Assembly (NCBI RefSeq): GCF_000236925.1
Contig: NC_016941.1
Span: 1,922,001 to 1,986,000, forward strand
Length of the DNA: 64,000 bases
Reading direction: 5' to 3'
Source: Staphylococcus argenteus
Lineage (GTDB): Bacteria; Bacillota; Bacilli; Staphylococcales; Staphylococcaceae
Shown one piece after another: positions 43,948 to 52,470 of the stretch. Under the pieces are notes generated by a model that was given only the letters and a program-made list of their open reading frames with translations, had not been told where the DNA came from and searched no databases. The position numbers and the translations under genes are program-made. How positions within the stretch are numbered: the stretch's first letter is position 1; each line of letters begins with the position of its first letter.

Positions 43948-45234
43948 ATGAATCCTTTAGCCCAAAGCTTAAATGAACAACTTCAACAGTCAAACGCAAC
44001 TGCACTTTCAATGTTATCTAATTTAGGTCAAAATATGTTTTATCCAAAAGGTATTTTATCTCAATCTGCCGAAGCAAAAAGTACAAAGTATAATGCAACA
44101 ATTGGAATGGCGACAAATAAGCACGGGAAAATGTTCGCGCCATCATTAGAGGCTATGTTTAATGATTTAACGCCTGATGAAATATTCCCTTATGCACCAC
44201 CTCAAGGCGTAGAAGAGCTACGTGATTTATGGCAACAAAAAATGTTACGTGACAATCCTGAACTTTCAATTGAAAATATGTCACGTCCTATTGTTACGAA
44301 CGCACTAACTCATGGTTTGTCTTTAGTTGGCGATTTATTTGTAAACCAAGGCGATACCATTTTGTTACCAGAACATAATTGGGGCAACTATAAACTTGTG
44401 TTTAATACAAGAAACGGTGCCGACATTCAAACATACCCTATCTTTAATGAAGAAGGTCACTATACAACTGAATCACTTGTAGAAACTTTACAATCATACA
44501 ATAAAGATAAAGTCATTATGATTTTAAATTATCCAAATAATCCAACTGGTTATACACCTACACATGATGAAGTAACTACAATCGTTAATGCAATTAAAGC
44601 ATTGGCTGACAAAGGTACAAAAGTTGTAGCTGTCGTCGATGATGCATATTATGGTCTTTTCTATGAAGATGTATATACGCAATCATTATTTACTGCTTTA
44701 ACAAACTTAAAATCAAACGCAGTATTACCTGTTCGCTTAGATGGTGCAACAAAAGAATTTTTCGCATGGGGATTCCGTGTTGGATTTATGACATTTGGTA
44801 CATCTGACCAAGTAACAAAAGATGTCCTAGAAGCGAAAGTAAAAGGACTTATTCGAAGCAATATCTCTAGTGGACCACTTCCAACACAAAGTGCCGTTAA
44901 GCATGTTTTAAAAAATAACGAGCAATTTGATAAAGAGATTGAACAAAATATCCAAACATTAAAAGCACGCTATGAAGTAACAAAAGAAGTCGTTTATGCT
45001 GATCAATATCGCTCTCATTGGCAAGCATACGACTTTAATTCAGGTTATTTTATGGCAATTAAAGTTCATGATGTAGATCCTGAAGAACTTCGTAAGCATT
45101 TAATTGAAAAATACTCAATTGGTGTCATTGCTTTAAATTCAACAGATATACGTATTGCATTTAGCTGTGTCGAAAAAGAAGACATACCTCACGTATTTGA
45201 TGCAATTGCCAATGCGATTGATGATTTAAGATAA
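43948..45234 (+). CDS. PLP-dependent class I/II aminotransferase
   Basis: A 428-residue fold-type I aminotransferase. The PLP lysine is in DGATKEFFAWGFRVGF, with NYPNNPTGY and DDAYYGLFY as the usual cofactor motifs. AGAGAGG precedes the ATG. The family includes aromatic and branched-chain transaminases; the substrate cannot be decided here. TATAAT near 43890 is probably its -10 box. Confidence 0.82.
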   Translation: MNPLAQSLNEQLQQSNATALSMLSNLGQNMFYPKGILSQSAEAKSTKYNATIGMATNKHGKMFAPSLEAMFNDLTPDEIFPYAPPQGVEELRDLWQQKMLRDNPELSIENMSRPIVTNALTHGLSLVGDLFVNQGDTILLPEHNWGNYKLVFNTRNGADIQTYPIFNEEGHYTTESLVETLQSYNKDKVIMILNYPNNPTGYTPTHDEVTTIVNAIKALADKGTKVVAVVDDAYYGLFYEDVYTQSLFTALTNLKSNAVLPVRLDGATKEFFAWGFRVGFMTFGTSDQVTKDVLEAKVKGLIRSNISSGPLPTQSAVKHVLKNNEQFDKEIEQNIQTLKARYEVTKEVVYADQYRSHWQAYDFNSGYFMAIKVHDVDPEELRKHLIEKYSIGVIALNSTDIRIAFSCVEKEDIPHVFDAIANAIDDLR

Positions 45235-45339
45235 CAAATTGAATTCGCATTACCATTTATTGGACTGATGGAAACGTTTTTGAACTGCAACCAGTCAAGT
45301 AGAAAATTAAATAATTAAAATTAATGGTTGATTTTGTTG

Positions 45340-45474
45340 TTAAACAGAATCAGCCATTTTTAATGTAATTCTTTCATGATTAAAGAAATGTATAAAATCA
45401 TGAATTGTTTTTATAGCTTCTTCTACACTATTAAATTTAAAGTGCTTATTTCCCCTGAAAACTTCGCGTTGAGA
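45340..45474 (-). pseudogene. IS3-family transposase C-terminal fragment
   Basis: A 44-codon minus-strand frame reads SQREVFRGNKHF, then FNSVEEAIKTIHDF and FNHERITLKMADSV before a stop. This is the end of the integrase core of IS3/IS150-type transposases (KREVF...EEAI..IH.YI.FYNHERI). No start, DDE residues or inverted repeats remain, so it is a scar of an old insertion near eap. Confidence 0.75.
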
Positions 45475-45518
45475 ATATATAGAAAAAGCACCTCACGCCT
45501 GTGAGATGCCTTCTTTAA

Positions 45519-46934
45519 TTAGAATTTCAAATCCATATCTATTTTTTTAATGTCTGTCGCTTTAAATACTTTCCAATTTTTTACTTTTGCTTTCAAATCA
45601 ATGACTTCAGATGTGCCATCTTTAAAATAAACTTTATATTTAATACGTTCTGCCCCATCGATATCAGATTGTTGAACACCTTGATCATTAGCTAAAGTTG
45701 ATTTTAATTTTAGATTCAAGTCTTCAAATGTAATTCGATTTGCATGAGTAAATCTAAAATGATGTGAAAGTAATTCGGGATGTCCATTTAAATAAACTGG
45801 TATCGTTACTTTAGTAACAATATTTTCGTCCTTACCCTTTCAATGGTTATGTTGTTTCACATTAATTTCAATGTTTTTAATGTCACTTGCTTTGAATAAG
45901 TTACCTGTTATTACATTAGATTTTAAATCTATTACTCTTTTAGTTCCATTTTTAAAATGTACTGTGTATTTTGCTTGTTTTGCAAATTGAATATCAAGGT
46001 CTCTAATACCTCTATCGTGTTTTAAAACTGATTTCACTTTTGCATTTAAATCTTTATTGCTAATCAATTCTTTATTTGGGAATGCAATACTTGATAAAAT
46101 AGGTGCTGAAGTTCCATTTACTGCTATTGTGTAAGGTACTTGCGTAGTTACTTTTGCTTTATCTTTTGAAGCAATTTTTACATCAACATTAATATCAATT
46201 TTTTTAATATCGCTTGCTCTAAATAGGTTACCTGAGAAGATATCAGATTTTAAATCTACCACTTTTTTAGTTCCATTTTTGAAATGTACTGTGTATTTTG
46301 CTTTTTTCGCAAATTTCAAGTCAATCTCATTGATTCCTCTATCATACTTTAATACTGATTTTACTTTTGCATTTAAGTCTTTATAGCTAATCAAATGTTT
46401 ATTTGAAAATGTTAAGTTTGCTAAAAGCGGAGTAGAAGCGCCATTTACTGCTATTGTGTATGGTACTTGTGTATTTGCTTTCACTTTTTCTTTAGAATGT
46501 TTCTTTAAATCAACATTGATGTCAATTTTTTTAATATCACCTGTATTAACTAAGTTTGCTGTATAATTATTAGATTTTAAATCTACCACTTTTTTAGTTC
46601 CATTTTTATAAAATACCGTATAAGATGCTTTCTTAGCATTGCTTACATCAATATCACTAACACCTCTGTCGTATTTTAAAACTGATTTCACTTTATACGT
46701 TAAATCTTTATAACTAACATTTGTATTTTTAGGAAGTGCTAAATAAGATAAAATATTTGAAGTTATACCATTCAATGTAATTGTATATTGCACTTGACTC
46801 TTCGCGTGCGATTTATGATAAGTACTATGTGATTGTTGTTTTGATGCCGATGCTTCATTGTTAATGAAAGTTGCTCCTGTTGTTGCTAAAACACCTAGTG
46901 CTAATGTTGATGTAATGATTGACTTAAATTTCAT
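45519..46934 (-). pseudogene. eap: extracellular adherence protein Eap/Map, interrupted by an in-frame stop
   Basis: The gene encodes a signal peptide (MKFKSIITSTLALGVLATTG) and four Eap repeats of about 100 residues, each with YTI-x-(L/V)NG and KNGTKKVVDLKS-type strands. A TGA at 45840-45842 stops translation after the third repeat (364 residues made). The fourth, C-terminal repeat (45519-45839) stays open in the same frame down to KKIDMDLKF. Eap is a secreted adhesin that blocks neutrophil serine proteases and leukocyte adhesion; separate repeats are active, so the truncated product may still work. AAAAGGAG lies about 9 nt before the ATG at 46934; the upstream frame is not used. Confidence 0.85.
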
Positions 46935-47319
46935 AATTATCTCTCCTTTTTGAAATTCGATTTTACACATTCATTATAGCCACGATTTATCACAATTTTG
47001 AATTAACTGAATATTAATAATAAATTATCAATTTGAACACTTCTTTAACATACCTAAATATTCTTTTAAAGTCGCTTAACTACAAATTTACACTTCTCAA
47101 AAGTGTTGTCTTTATTTCTTCCAATCAATACACCGAAAAAGATATCTAAATATCTACATTATCCTTACTTCTCAATGTGTTTATCAACTGTATGTATATC
47201 ATATTTATATTTGAAAACCATTTGCTTAAAAATATAAATTCGATTTAATAATTAATTTAAATTCAGTTAATCCCTTAAATAGTTAATTCGTTGTATGCTA
47301 TTAATAAGGAGTGATACTG
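46935..47319. other. divergent eap / hlb promoter region
   Basis: A 385-bp region carrying the two divergent promoters and no gene. A SaeR-like box is listed separately. GTTAA elements also occur before hlb (47264-47286) but without the 6-nt spacing. Confidence 0.5.
47003..47018 (-). promoter_or_regulatory. SaeR-like box upstream of eap
   Basis: TTAAC-TGAATA-TTAAT on the plus strand is ATTAA-N6-GTTAA on the minus strand, one mismatch from the SaeR consensus GTTAA-N6-GTTAA. It lies about 70 nt from the eap start, where Sae control is known in S. aureus. Confidence 0.6.
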
Positions 47320-47517
47320 ATGATAAAAAAAATAAAATCTAATTCTTTAAAAAAAGTTGCAACTATTGCATTAGCCAATTTAATATTAGTTGGAGCGCTT
47401 AGCGAGAGTAACGCTAAAGCCGAAACTAAGAAAGATGATACTGATTTGAAGTTAGTGAGTCATAATGTTTACATGTTATCGACCCTACTGTATCCGAACT
47501 GGAGACTTTTAACATAA
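47320..47517 (+). pseudogene. hlb: beta-haemolysin, 5' fragment disrupted by prophage insertion
   Basis: The signal peptide (MIKKIKSNSLKKVATIALAN...) and the first mature residues (KLVSHNVYMLSTLLYPNW) of the sphingomyelinase C toxin are present. The frame then enters phage DNA and stops after RLLT (65 codons). AAGGAG lies 8 nt before the ATG at 47320. The rest of hlb should lie at the other end of the prophage, outside this window. Several residues of the signal peptide differ from S. aureus Hlb as I know it. Confidence 0.93.
47489..47502. other. phiSa3-type attachment site core (one end of the prophage)
   Basis: TGTATCCGAACTGG lies in hlb at the codons for YPNW exactly where homology to hlb ends. 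The usual S. aureus core is TGTATCCAAACTGG, so this copy differs by one base. An identical or hybrid core is expected at the far end of the prophage. Confidence 0.85.
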
Positions 47518-47888
47518 AATTACTTATCATTCAAAAAGTAAAACAGCATAATATCAAGGTTTATAACTTTATCATTATCAATAATACCTCATATAAAATA
47601 AAATTTTAGGGACTTTTTAGGGACTTTAAATTTAAAATTACAAGTTTAATAGAAACATCAAAATAATCACATGTTTGTGTGGAATGTACACCCCAAAAGC
47701 TAGACTGAAAAATCTATTTTTTGAGGTGTATTTTTATAGGTAAATATAATAAATTAGAGTAGACAACTCAGAATTCCAATTTTATAATAATATTGCTTGA
47801 CATATCAAACTAGATAGTACTATTTTGAATATATTATTATAATCAAAAATTCATTGTAAACTTTTAGACAAAAGGAAGTAATAAAAAC
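47503..47888. other. phage end, non-coding, with hairpin and promoter
   Basis: No gene in about 385 bp apart from the last hlb codons. It holds a hairpin (TACACCCCAAAA / TTTTTTGAGGTGTA, 47686-47730, with T-run) and a promoter, TTGACA at 47797-47802, 18 nt, TATTTT at 47821-47826. That promoter would drive the three small membrane-protein genes that follow. Confidence 0.5.
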
Positions 47889-48068
47889 GTGAAATTTAAA
47901 ACAACTAAAGAATGTAAAAGTAATAATATCTTTAAAAGAAGTCAAGAAATTAATAATAGAGAAAGTGAAAAGGGTTGTTTATGGGGCATTAGCATGTTGA
48001 TTCTACTTTTCTTATTGATTCTGTTTGGAATAACTGCTTGTTCATCAAGCATTCACTTTATTAATTAG
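47889..48068 (+). CDS. phage small membrane protein (59 aa)
   Basis: GTG start with AAAGGAAG about 9 nt upstream. A basic, polar N-terminus of about 30 residues (CKSNNIFKRSQEI...) is followed by a hydrophobic helix (ISMLILLFLLILFGIT) and ACSSSIHFIN. ITAC resembles a lipobox but lies too far from the start for a normal lipoprotein signal. It is too short for a standard ORF filter. The position at the extreme prophage end, with its own promoter, suggests a lysogenic conversion gene. No family recognised. Confidence 0.6.
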   Translation: MKFKTTKECKSNNIFKRSQEINNRESEKGCLWGISMLILLFLLILFGITACSSSIHFIN

Positions 48069-48091
48069 ATTTTTTTACTTGGAGGTATCAT

Positions 48092-48400
48092 GTGAAGAAC
48101 CATACAAATATAATTAATATCTTATTAGTTATAGTCAACTCATTAACTCATTTTCTAACTCTAAACACCTCATTTTTTAATAGTTCAGCATCGGATTTCT
48201 GTTTTATCATAGGGGCTATATTTTTCTTGATCGGAATTTTTGTTGCAATATACGGTATGAAGCGAGCAACATATTGGTTAAACTTATTGATTTTATTTAC
48301 CAATATTTTTTATTTTCTACACTTCTGTGTTTTACTTTTGTTAAAATATATAGGATTTAAATTATTTATTTATGAAGGGTGTGTATTGTTATTTACCTAA
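48092..48400 (+). CDS. phage three-helix membrane protein (102 aa)
   Basis: GTG start with TTGGAGGT 5-6 nt upstream; an overlapping ATG is followed at once by TGA and cannot serve. The protein is very hydrophobic, with helices at about 6-24, 35-55 and 62-92 and a short basic loop (GMKRATYW) between the last two. No enzyme motifs. Likely made from the lysogen together with its neighbours; superinfection exclusion is one possibility, without proof. Confidence 0.65.
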   Translation: MKNHTNIINILLVIVNSLTHFLTLNTSFFNSSASDFCFIIGAIFFLIGIFVAIYGMKRATYWLNLLILFTNIFYFLHFCVLLLLKYIGFKLFIYEGCVLLFT

Positions 48401-48639
48401 TTTATAGTCTAATTGTCTATTTCATCTGCATTATAAATTTTTTCATAATGGCTGCACCATTCTTAATGACTAATGCTGATTATGTATGGACGCCTATGAC
48501 TACAGTTACGTTATTTATTTTGAGTTTGATTATTTTCTTGATATTTATAAAAACAAAAGATGTCGTTCATTTAACAATTTTCATATTAAACTTACTTTTT
48601 TCAATACTTTATTGTTTGCCTATACTGTTTTATTTATGA
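48379..48639 (+). CDS. phage membrane protein (up to 86 aa), overlapping its upstream neighbour
   Basis: Overlaps the 102-residue gene by 22 nt and has the same layout: hydrophobic segment, a short outside loop (APFLMTNADYVWTP), and two further helices joined by the basic loop FIKTKDVVH. It may be a tandem paralogue of the preceding protein or the second half of a frameshifted one. The GTG at 48379 sits directly after AAGGGT, a poor SD, so translation would rely on coupling. An ATG at 48448 has no SD. Confidence 0.5.
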   Translation: MCIVIYLIYSLIVYFICIINFFIMAAPFLMTNADYVWTPMTTVTLFILSLIIFLIFIKTKDVVHLTIFILNLLFSILYCLPILFYL

Positions 48640-48665
48640 ACACTTTTATATTATCTAGAAAATTA

Positions 48666-48691
48666 AAACCACCCGTAAAAGGGTGGTTTTT

Positions 48692-48692
<1 letters not shown>
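48666..48692. terminator. bidirectional terminator before scn
   Basis: AAAACCACCC-GTAAAA-GGGTGGTTTT with T-run ends the plus-strand membrane genes and lies at the scn stop codon, so it also ends scn. Confidence 0.9.
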
Positions 48693-49045
<353 letters not shown>

Positions 49046-49103
49046 TTATTCTCCTTAGTAATTAGTACTAATTTATTTTAATGACTAACTAAAAAAAAGT
49101 ACA

Positions 49104-49119
49104 TTAATTATTCATTAAC
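49104..49119 (-). promoter_or_regulatory. SaeR-like box upstream of scn
   Basis: On the minus strand GTTAATGAATAATTAA: GTTAA-N6-ATTAA, one mismatch from the SaeR consensus, 62 nt from the scn start. The N6 is TGAATA, as in the plus-strand reading of the eap box. Confidence 0.6.
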
Positions 49120-49192
49120 TATATAGATCTTCTTATTAAATGAAAATTAATAAATTATCAAATTGACATACCTTATTGTATTTATAGAAAAA

Positions 49193-49225
49193 CAAAAAAA
49201 GGTAAGCACCGAAATGCTTACCTAC
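49193..49225 (-). terminator. terminator with UUCG-type loop
   Basis: On the minus strand GGTAAGCA-TTTCGG-TGCTTACC followed by TTTTTTTG, upstream of the scn promoter. Confidence 0.8.
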
Positions 49226-49552
49226 TTCCCATAAACAATATAACACATATACATTGATTTGGAAAGCGCAAAAATAAATTTAATATACTAGCCCGAAGGG
49301 GAGCAATACATAAAAAATGAAAGGCGCTCCTTGAAAACGCCCAAGGTAATATTAACATAAAATGGCTACTATTGCATTATCTAATTTTATTTAATTAAAA
49401 CAAATATATAACACAAAAAAACTAGCCCGAAGGCTAGCTTATGAATAGATGAAAATTTGAACACATTGCTGTGTCTAAAATGATTATAGCATAATTTTAA
49501 ACTATTCTATAATAAATTAATTAACTTCATATGAAACTTTACACACTTTTTT
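49226..49552. other. scn to amidase-remnant interval; chp absent, possible sRNA units
   Basis: No protein gene. In many S. aureus phiSa3 phages chp (CHIPS) lies here; it is missing. On the minus strand a hairpin GGCG-TTTTCAAGGA-GCGCC (49323-49342) and two AGCCTTCGGGCT-type stems (about 49285-49305 and 49417-49441) are seen. The sRNA SprD has been mapped between scn and chp in phiSa3-type islands, so one of these units may be that RNA; I cannot confirm its sequence. Confidence 0.4.
49417..49441 (-). terminator. UUCG-loop terminator after the amidase remnant
   Basis: AAGCTAGC-CTTCGG-GCTAG followed by TTTTTTTG on the minus strand. Confidence 0.8.
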
Positions 49553-49950
49553 TCAAACTGCGCTAAAATTACCAAAACTGCTTATTCTATTACCTGCCTT
49601 GTCTACCTCTCCTGTCGCTATATAACGACGTTGTCCACTATTAGCAATATAAGTAATCCATCTATAGCCATTGATGCAATATGCGCCGTCATATTTGATC
49701 GTTGCGTTATTGGGTAATACACCTGTAATTCTTGAATTAGTTGAATAGCCATCCCTCACGTTATTACCTTTAACATTGGCAACTGTGTAATAACCAGTCT
49801 CTTTTTTATACGGTACATTGTTTTTATCGAGTGTATAACCTGCTGGCACTGGTGAATTCTTTTCATTTTTAGCTGGTGTTTTAACATTACTGATACCTGA
49901 TACACACTTCCAATAAAAATAACCACACCATTTAAGATGCGGTGTAGCGA
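49553..49950 (-). pseudogene. phage N-acetylmuramoyl-L-alanine amidase, C-terminal remnant
   Basis: From ISNVKTPAKNEKNSPVPAGYT onward the frame encodes the SH3b wall-binding domain of a long phage amidase (about 481 residues in intact phages), ending GNRISSFGNFSAV. Catalytic domains are gone. An ATG at 49849 could give a 98-residue SH3b protein, but without an SD. This fragment is a common feature between chp and sak in phiSa3 phages and records an old recombination in the lysis module. Confidence 0.8.
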
Positions 49951-50030
49951 CTGTAATATTTCTATGTTGTTGAGATATATGTATCGAGTGAAGGGCAAAA
50001 AGGATATCAATTGCAGGATAAGTGTTAGGT

Positions 50031-50538
50031 TACTAGGCCACTTAACAGGCTATATAGTTCACTCCTACTATATACAGTTAATTATAACATAAAAAGCACC
50101 CCGTAAACTATTATACGGGAATGCTAAAGTCATATATACTACGGGGGAGTAGTATGAAAACTATGCTCTCTATCATAAGAAAAAAACACCCAGTGACATG
50201 CTTGGGTGAACAAGGATAGATGTAAATAGTTGATGCATGTGTAACACATCATAGCAAAAAGCTAGCCCGAAGGCTAGCTATAACATACAATCTAAAAAGA
50301 CGTCCTTTGAATACGTCTAGAAAGATTATAACATAAAAAAATAGGCAAGTACCGAAGTACCTGCCTAAAAAAGGATTATCCACTTTTTCATCCTAACTGA
50401 TTTCTCCCCATAAGTCACCTAATATCTGATTAGGTGGGGAAGAGCCATTCGTGCATGAATGAGAATTTGATGAAAGATAATTTTCACTACACATATTCAA
50501 GCAAGACATTGCTTTCTATAATAAACAACTATTTTGTT
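50031..50538. other. non-coding interval with tandem terminator/-10 units
   Basis: No gene. On the minus strand four intrinsic terminators follow one another: about 50340-50375 (CTTCGG loop), 50256-50281 (CTTCGG loop), 50182-50211 (CACCCAAG/TTGGGTG) and 50091-50127. Two of the T-tracts run into ATGTTATAAT, a -10-like element (50086-50096 and 50325-50335). A hairpin GACG-TATTCAAAG-GACGTC (about 50299-50317) resembles the one at 49323-49342. Confidence 0.5.
50255..50318 (-). ncRNA. putative phage small RNA (about 64 nt)
   Basis: TATAAT at 50325-50330 (minus strand) would start an RNA near 50318 comprising the hairpin with loop TATTCAAAGG and the UUCG-loop terminator at 50256-50281. No matching -35 is obvious, so confidence is low. 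A similar hairpin unit lies at 49286-49345. Confidence 0.35.
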
Positions 50539-51030
50539 TTATTTCTTTTCTATAACAACCTTTGTAATTAAGTTGAATCCAGGGTTTTTAATATGCTCTG
50601 ATAAATCTGGGACAACAAAACCTTTTTCTGTTATAGGGAAAGACTTCGTTTCTTCTTTTTTCTTATTCTTATCATAATAAGTGACTTCGATCTTTGCGCT
50701 TGGATCTAATTCAACTACTCTAAACGCTTTATATGCTGTCGCATCTAATGCCCATTCGACATAGTATTCAATTTTTTCTTTTGTAAGTGTAGTCCCAGGT
50801 TTAATAGGAAACTCGACATAACGAGGGGATAGCAATTCATTTTCTTTACCATCAACTCCAGTCACATTTACCATCAAATACGGGCCTGTTGGTTCAAAAT
50901 AACTCGCGTCATCGCCTTTTTTATATTTTCCTTTGTCGAATGAACTTGATGCACTTACCTCATTAGTAATTGAAGAAAATGAGAATAATAACAATAAAAC
51001 AGTTAAAAATAATAAACTTCTTTTGAGCAT
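50539..51030 (-). CDS. sak: staphylokinase
   Basis: A 163-residue precursor with a 27-residue signal peptide (ending EVSA) and the 136-residue plasminogen activator beginning [14 protein letters not shown]. Met26 (PYLMVNV), needed for plasmin binding, is present. Sak turns host plasminogen into an active protease complex, degrading fibrin, IgG and C3b, and neutralises defensins. Mature residue 75 is Ala (TAYKAFRV) where I expect Glu. GGAGG lies about 8 nt before the ATG. Confidence 0.96.
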   Translation of the reverse strand: MLKRSLLFLTVLLLLFSFSSITNEVSASSSFDKGKYKKGDDASYFEPTGPYLMVNVTGVDGKENELLSPRYVEFPIKPGTTLTKEKIEYYVEWALDATAYKAFRVVELDPSAKIEVTYYDKNKKKEETKSFPITEKGFVVPDLSEHIKNPGFNLITKVVIEKK

Positions 51031-51220
51031 GGCGCTTCCTCCAAATATAATATATTTGTTTTTATTTATCTCTTTTTATAGCTAACACCCTTATTTAAGA
51101 TGATAAATATCAACAACTTCATTTTATATTGAGAAAATATTAAAAATCAATAAAATATTAAAAGAAACTAAACTTACATTAAAAAATAATTAACAAATAT
51201 TTAACATTTTAACCTAAGAA
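51031..51220 (-). promoter_or_regulatory. sak upstream region with SaeR-consensus box
   Basis: On the minus strand GTTAA-ATATTT-GTTAA (51190-51205) is a perfect match to the SaeR consensus. It is 160 nt from the sak start, further than usual, so the sak transcript would need a long leader or the match is by chance. Confidence 0.45.
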
Positions 51221-51976
51221 TTAAAACACTTCTTTCACAATCAATCTCTCATGCCATATCCACTCATTATGATTGTTCCAATAAATGCGACACCAACCAT
51301 CTATAATTTCAAACACATATATTAATGTTCCAGGCGCGTATACAGCCTGTCCAACATCGAATCTATAGTTAGTACGATTATCACCGTATCTAGTGGCTGA
51401 AGTAGCACCTAAGCCGTCGATTTTCGCATTAAAATAAGCACCTTTTGACCATTTAAGCTTATAAGGCGCTTTACTTCCAACTGTTATTTTACTTGCAGAT
51501 TTACCGACTGCTTTTTGAGCAGGTGGTTTAACTTTATTTGTGATCTTATTCATTAAGCCCTCACTTTTATACTTAGGTCTAATAAAGTGAGTACAGCCGT
51601 AATAATTATCCCAACGTAACTTTGCAGGCGTATTTGCGTTACCGTCATAGTTCTGTTCCAAAATTAAAAATTGGTTTGTATTACCACCATTAAACACTAA
51701 ACCAATATGACCGTATTGTTTATATATTCCTTTGGTAAATACAGCCACATCACCTATTTGTGGAACAAACGATGGTGTGTTTTCATATACTGTTGCCATG
51801 TTTTTAAAATCGTTATTGATTGCATCTTTTGCATTTCCCCACATTCTAATTTCTAACAACCAATAAATGTAATCAACTGCTAAATCTGCACATTGGTAAC
51901 CATACCAACCGTCAAAATCAATATATCTACCTTGATACCAACGTAACCTTGCTCTTGCTTCACTGTATGTTTTCAT
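51221..51976 (-). CDS. phage endolysin (CHAP amidase/endopeptidase plus SH3b)
   Basis: A 251-residue endolysin. The N-terminal CHAP domain (about 1-130) has the catalytic Cys in WYGYQCADL and His in GHIGLVF. A linker (KVKPPAQKAVGKSASK) leads to a C-terminal SH3b wall-binding domain (about 170-251). It cuts staphylococcal peptidoglycan at lysis after the holin opens the membrane. It has no signal peptide. It lies 11 nt after holin. Confidence 0.93.
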   Translation of the reverse strand: MKTYSEARARLRWYQGRYIDFDGWYGYQCADLAVDYIYWLLEIRMWGNAKDAINNDFKNMATVYENTPSFVPQIGDVAVFTKGIYKQYGHIGLVFNGGNTNQFLILEQNYDGNANTPAKLRWDNYYGCTHFIRPKYKSEGLMNKITNKVKPPAQKAVGKSASKITVGSKAPYKLKWSKGAYFNAKIDGLGATSATRYGDNRTNYRFDVGQAVYAPGTLIYVFEIIDGWCRIYWNNHNEWIWHERLIVKEVF

Positions 51977-51987
51977 TATTTTACCTC

Positions 51988-52242
51988 CTAGTATTTTCTT
52001 CTTGGTTCTTCATATTCTAAAGCTTGGTGGCTATCACCTATACCTTTAGTAGTCGGGTCTTGAATCACACCAGTTAATACTAAAAATCCTAATATAGCGT
52101 TTAAACCGTCTGTTAATTGCTCTGTATAAACTTGGATATCATACCCAATAGCTTTTGCGATGTTTTGAGCAAATAAAAAGATAGCTGACAATATCGCTAC
52201 CCAAAATGATTTTTGTTTCATTCTAATTTTCCAATTAATCAT
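51988..52242 (-). CDS. phage holin
   Basis: An 84-residue protein with two hydrophobic stretches (SFWVAILSAIFLFAQNIAKAIGY; LNAILGFLVLTGVIQDPTTKGIGDS), matching the SPP1-type holin family of staphylococcal siphoviruses. It times lysis by permeabilising the membrane for the endolysin. GGAG lies 7-8 nt before the ATG. Confidence 0.92.
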   Translation of the reverse strand: MINWKIRMKQKSFWVAILSAIFLFAQNIAKAIGYDIQVYTEQLTDGLNAILGFLVLTGVIQDPTTKGIGDSHQALEYEEPRRKY

Positions 52243-52321
52243 ATTCTTATCTCCTTTTACCCAAAATAAAAAGACGACTAATAAGCCGTCTATTTGATAT
52301 TTATATTATGGTGTGTTAATT

Positions 52322-52470
52322 TATATATAGAAAAAGGGCAACATGCGCAAACATGTTACCCTAATGAGCCCGTTAAAAAGACGGTGGCTATTTTAGATTA
52401 AAGATTAAATTAATAACCATTTAACCATCGAAACCAGCCAAAGTTAGCGATGGTTATTTTTTATTGCTTA
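52322..52470 (+). ncRNA. sprF1: type I antitoxin RNA SprF1 (putative)
   Basis: The strand opposite the sprG1 3' part carries a TATATA -10 region (about 52320-52327) and a strong intrinsic terminator (AACCATCG ... CGATGGTT plus ATTTTTTATT, 52426-52464). The transcript would overlap the 3' end of the sprG1 mRNA, as reported for SprF1. Ends are approximate. Confidence 0.6.
52330..52366 (-). terminator. terminator of sprG1
   Basis: On the minus strand GGGTAACATG-TTTGCG-CATGTTGCCC followed by TTTTTCTAT. Confidence 0.8.

Noticed and set aside
47311..47319. GTG start nine bases upstream of the hlb ATG
   Set aside because: It overlaps the AAGGAG ribosome-binding site; the ATG at 47320 has correct spacing and gives the normal signal peptide.
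49756..50010. 84-codon minus-strand ORF over the amidase remnant
   Set aside because: It runs in a different frame from the SH3b coding sequence, has no SD and shows no protein character; it is a shadow of the remnant.
49193..50375. CRISPR-like array formed by repeated GCTAGCCCGAAGGCTAGC elements
   Set aside because: The elements are irregularly spaced, self-complementary and followed by T-runs, which fits transcription terminators; no cas genes are present.
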